A stretch of DNA of 64,000 bases, taken from IMG/VR virus record IMGVR_UViG_3300027763_000040, positions 1-64,000 of that record. The stretch is one strand, 5' to 3'. The notes beneath the pieces are model-generated. The model saw nothing but the letters and a program-made list of their open reading frames with translations. It was not told the origin of the DNA and did no database searches. Origin of the DNA: a virus. Positions within the stretch are counted from its first letter, which is position 1. Every line of letters starts with the position of its first letter. Position numbers and translations under genes: made by a program. Positions 15,101 to 20,822 of the stretch are shown here, piece after piece.

Positions 15101-18100
15101 TTCCATGTGGATAGGGTATTTTCATTATAAAGTTTTACATTATAATATGTTCCTGCAGTTTTTCCACTACCACCAGTTAATGTTGAATAATTTACAACTC
15201 CTGATAAATTATGATCTTTATTAATAGTTATAGTTGCACTTGTTGAGGAAGATGAAACTGAGGAAATTCGAAGGCCCCTATTAAAATCAAGTAAAAATTT
15301 GTCGATAGTTTCTCTGGTGACACTCTTCTCAAGATCACTAGTTACAATATCTCCTACGGGAGATCTTTTTGCATATGTTACTGCTGATTCCGGATTTGAT
15401 TCATAATTATCTCTATCTAATTGTGGATATAAATCAACCGAATTTTGACTATATTTTAGATTTGTAAATTCTGTGGCAACGGCATTGCTTGCATTCAGTA
15501 AGTATAAGTGATATATTCCATTTTGTTTTCCTTGAATATAAGTTGATATTACTTCATTTCTATAGATAAAAATATTTGATTGTAAGTCATTTCTTTCATA
15601 TCTTGGAAGATTTCCACTGCGAACATTTAAATTATTTGTAAATGTTCCTATCACGTGTGAAATTCCATTGACATCAACAATGGAATATGTAAATGACATG
15701 TTATTACTGTCAACAGTAACAACTCTAAATTTGCCATTATATCCATCGGTAAAATCATCACCTCCAGGATTACTGGTATCAGTTACATACTTAACGTTAA
15801 TAATATCTCCTACCTTCAAATTGTGAGGTAATTCAGTAGTTACCGTAACATAAACGCCATCTGTTTGGCATTTTGCAATAAATCTTGGATTTTTTTGAAA
15901 ATCATAATCATTTTGAGTAATAGATGGCCTGGTAAAATCTGCATCATTTCTTACACCAGTTGAACTCGATTCTTGAAGAACAAATCCTGATTCTGGATTT
16001 TTGGAGTTTGTAAATTCTGCAGGAATTACCACTCTAACTTTATAGAGTTTTTCATCAAGTGCTCTTCCATCAGTAACTCTTTTAATATAAGACAAGTCTG
16101 TAGTTTCAGAAAGTTCCTCCACACCCAAAGTATTGAGAGCATTATAAAAAGAACTATCCTCTTCTACTTTAATATACCAATTTTCATTTACAGTGTCATA
16201 TTGAATTGGTGATCCAATGTCTCCCGCATTTTTATCAGATACTCTACTTTTAATTACGAGATTTGATCCACCATAAACTTCAAGTGCATTACCTAAAATA
16301 GCATTTGTATAAGATGCTGCTAATTGAATTTGAAGTGAATTAACTTTAATGGCATAATATAAAGTATGTTCGGTAATATTCTCTGGAAGATCACCAACTG
16401 CACTATTAATTATGACTTTTTCACCATCTTCCAATAAATTTAATGCGGTATCGAGGGTAAATGTATTTCCAGCTGGAGATCCAATTACTCGATAACTTTT
16501 TTCTGCGCTTATAAGACCAGTACCACTAGGGTCTGTCATATAAATTTTCGCATTATATTCCACACCATTATATGAGAAGTAGAGAATATCATTTTTACGA
16601 GCACCAACACGATATCCTTGAGTAAGACTTACTGGAATACCATCAGGAGCTGTGAAACCATAAAGATAAAGTCTCGAACTATCTGTCGTAGAATTGCCAT
16701 ATGATGTTGTAAGTCCAACATCTATAGATAACCATTCAATATCATCAGAATCAAATGGATTAATATCTCTTGGTGGAATTATTGATGTGATAAATGCTTT
16801 ATTATCTTTTGCAAACGCATCTTTTTTAAATCCTTCGGCGTTTAAAGAAATTTGTCCGAAGTTTGAGTTTGAGTTGGTAATAGATGCATCACCACCAGAT
16901 TGAACATCAAAATGCTTATTGAAACCAATTGCAAAAACAGAAACAATTTGAATAAATGAATCATTTTGAATTTTGATGTGACTAGATTCCCACCCGTTTC
17001 TATAAATTGCATCTTGATCTAAGTGATATACCTTAGCAGGATTAGTTTCAGAAGATCCTAAAGGAAGTGCTGCTCCCGATACAGGTTCAATATTAATTCC
17101 ATTATAAGTTCTAGTTGTTTCATCATACTTAACAAAGGCACGGTCATCCTTCTGCAGAGATACGGCAGTATATTGTGCAACAACCATGGAACGGAATCCA
17201 GATGCTTTTGATCCATCTGCCGTCATTCCATTCATTCCCCATACTGAACGCATCGAACAGTTGAAGATGTATGGAGATGCTCCAGATACTGTATCAGTTT
17301 CGACGGTTACTGTTGCTCCAGATACACTTGGATTTGCATCTAGATTAATTGGAAAACTTGCTAATAGGAATGTAAATTGAGTTGAACTTATTATTTCTTG
17401 AACTTTTGTTGATACATTATAGAATGCTTCTGAAACATTTCTAAGTTTTATTGGAGTTCCAACATTTAAATTGTGCTCAGCAGCAGTTGTTACTGTTACT
17501 CTATTTCCTGCTGTAGTTCCATTTCCAGAAAATAAATCAGTGATGTCAATGGGATCTGATGCAAATGCCCCAACAATTTCCCATTCTGGAGCTCTTTTTG
17601 AAAATCCTAATGGTTCTGCTGGGAATTTTGAGTCAATGTTTCGATAGGTATTATATGCATTTGAAACTTTACTATAATAGATATCAAGATCTGTAAGATC
17701 ATATATTGGATTAACATTTACACCATCAGCATATTCGAATACTGTTAGTTTATGGTGTGAAAATGTTGGAGTTGATTTATATGTATCAGTAAAATAAGTT
17801 GGATTTGTATAAACTAATCCGGTTTCATCTCCGTCAAATATAGATAATTGCCAAAAATAACATGCACCAGTAATTCTAAAGATTGCGGAATATGGTACAG
17901 AAGAATCTGTAGGATTTGGAACATATTTTGGTCTTAATTTTGTCTTTCTGAGGTCAAGACCAACAATCGAAGTACCTCTGGGTACTATAACTCCACCATT
18001 AATACTATTAAATCTATGGAGAATATTTTCTGGATCTGTTAAATCAAATGAAGAATTTAATTCTAAGGATAATACTTGAGCAGCAGGAACTCCCACTCCA

Positions 18101-18405
18101 CCTGTTGTGGGCACAGCATATGCAACTCCTCCATTATCATAAATGGCATAACCAGGTCTGTTATCAATTAAATGTTCGCCAGGAAATAATAAGATTGTTG
18201 TTTTCTCGGTAATATCATTATTATAACCTCTTAAGTAGGAAAATCTTGCAGATTCTAAAAGTGCTCTTTGAACAGTTTTGAATGGTTGTGCAAGTGAATT
18301 TCCTTGATTAGTGACTGAATCAGTGGCGTCAAGGTCATTTGGATTTACATAAAGAATACGACCTTCGGTATTCTTAATAAAATTCTCTAGCTTATTAAGA
18401 GGCAT
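12154..18405 (-). CDS. Giant fibre protein with C-terminal endosialidase-type chaperone, 2083 aa
   Basis: The N-terminal 200 residues (ILYVNPNDLDATDSV; PFKTVQRALLESARF) look like the start of a right-handed beta-helix of pectate-lyase type. A long beta-rich body follows. Near residue 1600-1850 there are five or more GSLxVxGGAGI / YANNTTE repeats. The last 110 residues hold the intramolecular chaperone of phage endosialidase fibres (Peptidase S74): SDERLKTNVEPIKDGL, then SGVSAQEVQAVLPEAV and a C-terminal coiled coil. In this family the chaperone trimerises the fibre and then cleaves itself off, usually before the SDxRxK serine. A late-promoter variant lies at 18437. Confidence 0.85.
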   Translation of the reverse strand: MPLNKLENFIKNTEGRILYVNPNDLDATDSVTNQGNSLAQPFKTVQRALLESARFSYLRGYNNDITEKTTILLFPGEHLIDNRPGYAIYDNGGVAYAVPTTGGVGVPAAQVLSLELNSSFDLTDPENILHRFNSINGGVIVPRGTSIVGLDLRKTKLRPKYVPNPTDSSVPYSAIFRITGACYFWQLSIFDGDETGLVYTNPTYFTDTYKSTPTFSHHKLTVFEYADGVNVNPIYDLTDLDIYYSKVSNAYNTYRNIDSKFPAEPLGFSKRAPEWEIVGAFASDPIDITDLFSGNGTTAGNRVTVTTAAEHNLNVGTPIKLRNVSEAFYNVSTKVQEIISSTQFTFLLASFPINLDANPSVSGATVTVETDTVSGASPYIFNCSMRSVWGMNGMTADGSKASGFRSMVVAQYTAVSLQKDDRAFVKYDETTRTYNGINIEPVSGAALPLGSSETNPAKVYHLDQDAIYRNGWESSHIKIQNDSFIQIVSVFAIGFNKHFDVQSGGDASITNSNSNFGQISLNAEGFKKDAFAKDNKAFITSIIPPRDINPFDSDDIEWLSIDVGLTTSYGNSTTDSSRLYLYGFTAPDGIPVSLTQGYRVGARKNDILYFSYNGVEYNAKIYMTDPSGTGLISAEKSYRVIGSPAGNTFTLDTALNLLEDGEKVIINSAVGDLPENITEHTLYYAIKVNSLQIQLAASYTNAILGNALEVYGGSNLVIKSRVSDKNAGDIGSPIQYDTVNENWYIKVEEDSSFYNALNTLGVEELSETTDLSYIKRVTDGRALDEKLYKVRVVIPAEFTNSKNPESGFVLQESSSTGVRNDADFTRPSITQNDYDFQKNPRFIAKCQTDGVYVTVTTELPHNLKVGDIINVKYVTDTSNPGGDDFTDGYNGKFRVVTVDSNNMSFTYSIVDVNGISHVIGTFTNNLNVRSGNLPRYERNDLQSNIFIYRNEVISTYIQGKQNGIYHLYLLNASNAVATEFTNLKYSQNSVDLYPQLDRDNYESNPESAVTYAKRSPVGDIVTSDLEKSVTRETIDKFLLDFNRGLRISSVSSSSTSATITINKDHNLSGVVNYSTLTGGSGKTAGTYYNVKLYNENTLSTWNGATAKVTVSGVGNSVTSASIIAPGSGYSSGNILYFDSTVIGGAANAYITLATAGISTNVGDVVQISGSAGVGRTSSSNQYYRITSIPDNNRISIAKTSGDSPIFTSQYAFIVGPSVRITSTSYDSTSGVLTITCPEAHGLVSGNKFRILDSSNNNLGDYVVDVRSGVTTFTTYTYKSISATNGYILKHGMSANEGVSDKRSESLATRGMHLYAKETLKLVNSITTETSITVLPRIAGISSIAQRFPLGSYIQLDNEIMRITSSGSETTFGVIRGSLGTLQEEHDAGTLIRKISPIAVEFRRPSILRASGHTFEYMGFGPGNYSTGLPQVQIRSLTEREEFLSQAQERSCGAVIYTGMNNKGDVFSGNTKTIASSGEVVSYDIPNPTVTGQDPTKLSVVFDEVTVKERLLVEGGVSAQVLSQFNGPLTLNGQVRVKAKTTFSKQVKIIDVTPSISRYSGALVVNGGVGILQNTHIGGIVYAENTSQSTSVSTGSLIVSGGAGISRNVQIGGTVYANNTTETTSASTGSLIVAGGVGISSSIHVNGIIYGNNTIESTSETTGSLQIDGGAGIVKNVNIGGILYANNTTESTSITAGSLRVAGGAGIAKNVYIGGNLSVATSKSTTLGGTLSVVGNTNLSGNLGVAASKTTDLGGSLTVDGATTLNSTLVAAGSATVNALNINTSGMGQGDLGSSGGSDGVWGIYNTANGGETIFILKNAGGSENQILRLTNTSSTIAGTLSVSGAATLSSSLSVSGALGVTGAATLSSSLSVSSNISASGNVSATGNVTAGNRLIGQLQRSVRIVGSGVDSTFNNSSDVTVTLPDKTKITVSGSTDPGITNGFRENMTATRNGDSDTLMFRGINGGTAVGSGGLTSAGDIIAFASDERLKTNVEPIKDGLDKVLQLRGFTYNFNEIGEELGFDVSLRHSGVSAQEVQAVLPEAVCPAPASDEYLTVKYDKLVPLLIEAIKELKKEIDELKKSK

Positions 18406-18436
18406 CGGATTATATCAACAAAAATATTTCTATGTT

Positions 18437-18444
18437 TTATTTAG
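18437..18444 (-). promoter_or_regulatory. Late promoter variant CTAAATAA
   Basis: CTAAATAA on the minus strand, 32 nt upstream of the 2083-aa fibre start; its TAA is the stop of the gene at 18441-18743. Confidence 0.5.
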
Positions 18445-18743
18445 TTAGTCAGATCCTCCCCATTAAACTCCATAATGTCTTCTGGTAGGTCTTGTGGATT
18501 CTCTAAATCCATCTCAAATAATAGTGGATGTGCCTCCTCATCTATCAAATAGAAAGAGTTCTTAAATAAATCTTCTGGTTCAAATGATCTTTGTTTGTCT
18601 GCCAATTTACACAGTTCTTTATCGTATAAGTGCCCGTCTGGTAATTCATCAAATGTAAAGGGAACTTGATTTATGAAATACATTTTGACTATCATACTAC
18701 CTTCATTATACCAGCAGTATGCTTGACTGATTTGATAAGACAT
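18441..18743 (-). CDS. Hypothetical 100-aa acidic protein
   Basis: Starts MSYQISQAYCWYNEGSMIVK. It has a beta-rich N-terminal half (VKMYFINQVPFTFDELPDG) and an acidic C-terminus (EDIMEFNGEDLTN). No motif recognised. It sits between the HNH nuclease and the 2083-aa fibre, and an AT-rich late-like sequence precedes it without an exact consensus. Confidence 0.5.
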   Translation of the reverse strand: MSYQISQAYCWYNEGSMIVKMYFINQVPFTFDELPDGHLYDKELCKLADKQRSFEPEDLFKNSFYLIDEEAHPLLFEMDLENPQDLPEDIMEFNGEDLTN

Positions 18744-18766
18744 TTAAGTATTTCAATATCTTATAT

Positions 18767-19231
18767 TTATTTTTTGTTTTTACCCCTATAAGTATCAGTC
18801 TGTGCGTGACAATTGGGGCACAGGATACGAAGGTTTTCTAAACGATTATCGTGATGGTTGCCGTTTATGTGATCTAATTCTATAGGTGTTGGTTGATTAT
18901 TCCATTCAGATATACCACAGCACTCACACTTATGTTCTTTGAGACCTTCTGTAATTAATCTTTTTTTAAGTTTATGTGATTGATGATGAGAGTTTTCAGT
19001 TAAGTAGTATTCTATTGGTCTTTTAGGTCCAAGTGTTTTTCCTTTACTCCAACCTTGCCCATTAGCACCATCAGCAAGACTAATGCCAAGTTTTTCTATT
19101 CTTTGTTGGGCAACTTTGTAATTACCACCTGCTTCTTTTAATCCAAGTTTTGATAATACTTGTCTTACGCTAGTAGATGTTTTTACTGCTTCAATAAATT
19201 GATTATCAGTGTAAGTTCTGGGTTTTCCCAT
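18767..19231 (-). CDS. Free-standing HNH homing-type endonuclease
   Basis: The N-terminal 60 residues hold a DNA-binding repeat typical of phage HNH enzymes (QVLSKLGLKEAGGNY, then QQRIEKLGI). The C-terminal zinc-ribbon HNH domain has the CECCG knuckle at 102-105, the catalytic LDHINGNHHDNR at 119-130 and a second knuckle CPNCH at 138-142. It is 154 aa, complete and intact. It lies 48 nt downstream of an intron-containing tRNA-Leu and carries its own late promoter. Because the intron has no ORF, this nuclease is a candidate for mobilising the intron or its surroundings. Confidence 0.85.
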   Translation of the reverse strand: MGKPRTYTDNQFIEAVKTSTSVRQVLSKLGLKEAGGNYKVAQQRIEKLGISLADGANGQGWSKGKTLGPKRPIEYYLTENSHHQSHKLKKRLITEGLKEHKCECCGISEWNNQPTPIELDHINGNHHDNRLENLRILCPNCHAQTDTYRGKNKK

Positions 19232-19255
19232 AATAGTAACGGCAAACTCTATTAT

Positions 19256-19263
19256 TATTTATA
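19256..19263 (-). promoter_or_regulatory. T4-type late promoter TATAAATA
   Basis: A perfect TATAAATA on the minus strand between the tRNA-Leu 3' end (19280) and the HNH start (19231), giving the nuclease late expression separate from the tRNA. Confidence 0.7.
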
Positions 19264-19279
19264 AAATTTGCCTTTTAAG

Positions 19280-19562
19280 TGCGAGTAGGGAGACTTGAAC
19301 TCCCACGGGCAATGCCCAACAGATTTTCTTACCACTATAGTTTTCACTACCCTTTCGGTTTGTGGTCTGGACTATACCTTCACCATACCTTTCGGTTTAG
19401 GTGTTCCCCGTCTAGTCTCTACACCTTCAAGATTTCTCTTGCTTGGCTCGGTATTGCCATTTTACAGGTTTCACCGAATTTGAGGAATTACACTCATAAA
19501 GTTTCCTAAATGAGGCTCAATTTTCATAAGTCTGGTGTGTCTACCGATTCCACCATACTCGC
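19280..19562 (-). tRNA. tRNA-Leu(UAA) interrupted by a group I intron
   Basis: The exons are 19528-19562 and 19280-19327. Joined, they form an 83-nt class-II tRNA: acceptor GCGAGTA/TACTCGC (7 of 7 pairs), anticodon loop CTTAAAA (anticodon UAA), variable stem GGGC/GCCC and T arm GGGAG-TTCAAGT-CTCCC. The first anticodon-stem pair is a C-U mismatch. The 3' CCA is not encoded; the discriminator is A. The intron splits the anticodon after its first base, exactly where the cyanobacterial tRNA-Leu(UAA) intron lies. The gene has its own sigma70 promoter at 19573-19601. Confidence 0.9.
19328..19527 (-). other. Group I intron in tRNA-Leu(UAA), 200 nt
   Basis: The intron starts ATGAAAATTGAGCC, close to the cyanobacterial tRNA-Leu intron start, follows a U and ends in G (19328), as group I introns require. 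Core elements are present in order: P (ATTCGGTGAAACC), Q (AATACCGAGCCAAGC), R (GTGTAGAGACTAGACGG) and S (AAGGTATAGTCC). It is shorter than the roughly 250-nt Anabaena intron and has no ORF. It is expected to self-splice with a guanosine cofactor. Confidence 0.9.
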
Positions 19563-19572
19563 TTGTGAGACT

Positions 19573-19601
19573 ATTATAACTCAAAGAATCATAATAGTCA
19601 A
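19573..19601 (-). promoter_or_regulatory. Sigma70-type promoter of tRNA-Leu
   Basis: TTGACT (19596-19601), 17-nt spacer, TATAAT (19573-19578) on the minus strand. It fills the gap between tRNA-Met and tRNA-Leu, and transcription would start about 5 nt before the tRNA-Leu 5' end. Confidence 0.75.
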
Positions 19602-19602
19602 G

Positions 19603-19676
19603 TGCTCCTTGTCGGGATCGAACCGACCTTAGCCGAATTATGAGTTCGGTGCTTTCAACCAGAGAGCTAAAGGAGC
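19603..19676 (-). tRNA. tRNA with CAU anticodon (Met, or Ile if lysidine-modified)
   Basis: Cloverleaf on the minus strand: acceptor GCTCCTT/AAGGAGC (7 pairs), anticodon arm CCGAA-CTCATAA-TTCGG, T arm GTCGG-TTCGATC-CCGAC. The D stem is reduced to about 3 pairs. The CCA is not encoded. The sequence alone does not separate elongator Met from tRNA-Ile(CAU). Confidence 0.85.
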
Positions 19677-19706
19677 ATTCTCTATTCGCAAATAACGAAT
19701 AGCAAA

Positions 19707-19794
19707 TAGTCGCCCAGGGTATCGAACCCTGCCAAAGGCCCTAATCTGGGGCAAAGGACTTATAAGATCCCTCTGAACACCTGTTCTGACGACC
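19707..19794 (-). tRNA. Class-II tRNA-like element, anticodon reads UAU, atypical
   Basis: On the minus strand 88 nt fold with a 7-bp acceptor (GGTCGTC/GGCGACT, two G-U pairs), a canonical T arm (CAGGG-TTCGATA-CCCTG), a long variable region and an anticodon arm with loop CTTATAA. That loop gives UAU (Ile), yet the long variable arm belongs to Leu/Ser/Tyr tRNAs. Position 8 is A rather than U and the D loop is very short. It may be a divergent, recoded or decaying tRNA, and its identity is uncertain. Confidence 0.5.
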
Positions 19795-19796
19795 AT

Positions 19797-19820
19797 AAAA
19801 AACTCAGAATACTACTGAGC
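19797..19820 (-). terminator. Terminator-like hairpin at end of antitoxin gene
   Basis: On the minus strand CTCAG-tagtatt-CTGAG is followed by six T residues. The stop codon of the antitoxin gene lies inside the loop. The T-run ends just before the class-II tRNA 5' end, so it may instead separate mRNA from tRNA by processing. Confidence 0.55.
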
Positions 19821-19985
19821 TTCGTTATTCTCCTCGGTGTGTATTCGTATAAGGTCGTCATCTGCGGGCATCATCACTGCTGCCTGCCCGTTTTCGTTGA
19901 CGATACCTAAATGTTCTCCATTTTCAACTCTTTCCACAAGTTCGTCGAATCTTTCTTGAAACTCTTCCACTGTAAAAACTTCCAT
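19812..19985 (-). CDS. Phd/YefM-like antitoxin, 57 aa, without adjacent toxin
   Basis: Starts MEVFTVEEFQERFDELVERV and continues ENGEHLGIVNENGQAAVMMP. This matches the Phd/YefM antitoxin fold: a short strand, the helical dimer segment with ExFxxRxxEL, a strand, a basic/polar turn and the characteristic AAVMMP strand. The usual C-terminal toxin-binding helix is replaced by a short acidic tail. It lies 3 nt after the 61-aa gene and ends in the hairpin at 19797-19820. No RelE, Doc or other toxin is adjacent, so it may act on a host toxin or as a DNA-binding regulator; both are inferences. Confidence 0.7.
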   Translation of the reverse strand: MEVFTVEEFQERFDELVERVENGEHLGIVNENGQAAVMMPADDDLIRIHTEENNEAQ

Positions 19986-19988
19986 TTC

Positions 19989-20174
19989 TTAAAAGGGATT
20001 ACTGTATGCAAGGCAATCTTCACTTACCCGAGTGCGAACTACTTCCAGTACGCTCATAAACTGGTCAACAGTCTCACATTCTACAACTTGTTCTTTACCT
20101 TCACTCGAATAAAGATAGAACTTTCGTGCAAGAGTATCGACAACGCAACGACTCAAGAACTCTTCGGTTTGCAT
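19989..20174 (-). CDS. Hypothetical 61-aa protein
   Basis: Starts MQTEEFLSRCVVDTLARKFY and has a mixed fold: helix, strand (KFYLYSSEG), strand, then a helix (VDQFMSVLEVVRT). It is the first gene downstream of a consensus promoter at 20200-20228 and is followed 3 nt later by the antitoxin-like gene. It does not look like a known toxin. I believe similar small proteins occur in related cyanophages, but this was not checked. Confidence 0.65.
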   Translation of the reverse strand: MQTEEFLSRCVVDTLARKFYLYSSEGKEQVVECETVDQFMSVLEVVRTRVSEDCLAYSNPF

Positions 20175-20199
20175 TCGGTCTTTGATTGATTACCTGAAT

Positions 20200-20254
20200 A
20201 TTATATGACGCTTAGGGGAATCTGTCAAGGGGGATGTGCCAGTTGATCAAGTGT
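20200..20254 (-). promoter_or_regulatory. Full-consensus sigma70 promoter with conserved upstream element
   Basis: TTGACA (20223-20228), 17-nt spacer and TATAAT (20200-20205): both hexamers are perfect. The element ACACTTGATCAACTGGCACA lies at 20235-20254, starting 49 nt before the -10 box. It drives the 61-aa gene and the antitoxin. Confidence 0.85.
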
Positions 20255-20258
20255 AACA

Positions 20259-20822
20259 TTAAATACTAAAGTAAAAATAAGCATTAGCGCCATATGTGCT
20301 CGCAAAAAGTCCATTTCCACCATTTATAGAACCATCTGTTGTGTATTGCACTTGTCCAGAATTAGAAAGTGATGCTGGATTAAATGGAGATGTTGTATAA
20401 TATTGATTACTTACATTACCCGAAACTCTAAAAATTCGATTACCATTAAATGACATGCTATAAAAATCAAAAAATAACTCAGATGCGCCATAAATTCCAC
20501 TAACTCCAAGAAATCCAGTTCTGAAGATATAAAAAATATCATTCAGTATATTATAATTTGTTGTTGATAGTGGAGTAATATTGGTTGTTTGAATCACCCC
20601 ATCGCCTGAAAAAGTTGTACCAGGATAAGTCACTGGAAATCTGATAGATTTTGTTCCGTTGGGGTCATTTAATACTTCAATACTATATGTGGTAGAAGAT
20701 GCGCCGAGGAAAGTATAAGTATTTCCAGAAGTTGTACCTAATGAAAAATCCACAGAACTTTGAACTATTCCATCAACTAATGAATAACCACTAAAAAAAA
20801 ACATCTGTTGAATAGTTGTCAT
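20259..20822 (-). CDS. Probable virion protein, 187 aa
   Basis: A beta-rich, Ser/Thr/Gly/Asn-rich sequence without charged clusters (TYTFLGASSTTYSIEVL; SMSFNGNRIFRVSG), as in tail or fibre accessory proteins. It overlaps the 1570-aa fibre gene by 4 nt and is the last gene in the long late transcript. No specific family recognised. Confidence 0.55.
   Translation of the reverse strand: MTTIQQMFFFSGYSLVDGIVQSSVDFSLGTTSGNTYTFLGASSTTYSIEVLNDPNGTKSIRFPVTYPGTTFSGDGVIQTTNITPLSTTNYNILNDIFYIFRTGFLGVSGIYGASELFFDFYSMSFNGNRIFRVSGNVSNQYYTTSPFNPASLSNSGQVQYTTDGSINGGNGLFASTYGANAYFYFSI

Noticed and set aside
19295-19509. Plus-strand ORFs over the tRNA-Leu region
   Set aside because: They are antisense to the tRNA and intron and have no ribosome binding site.
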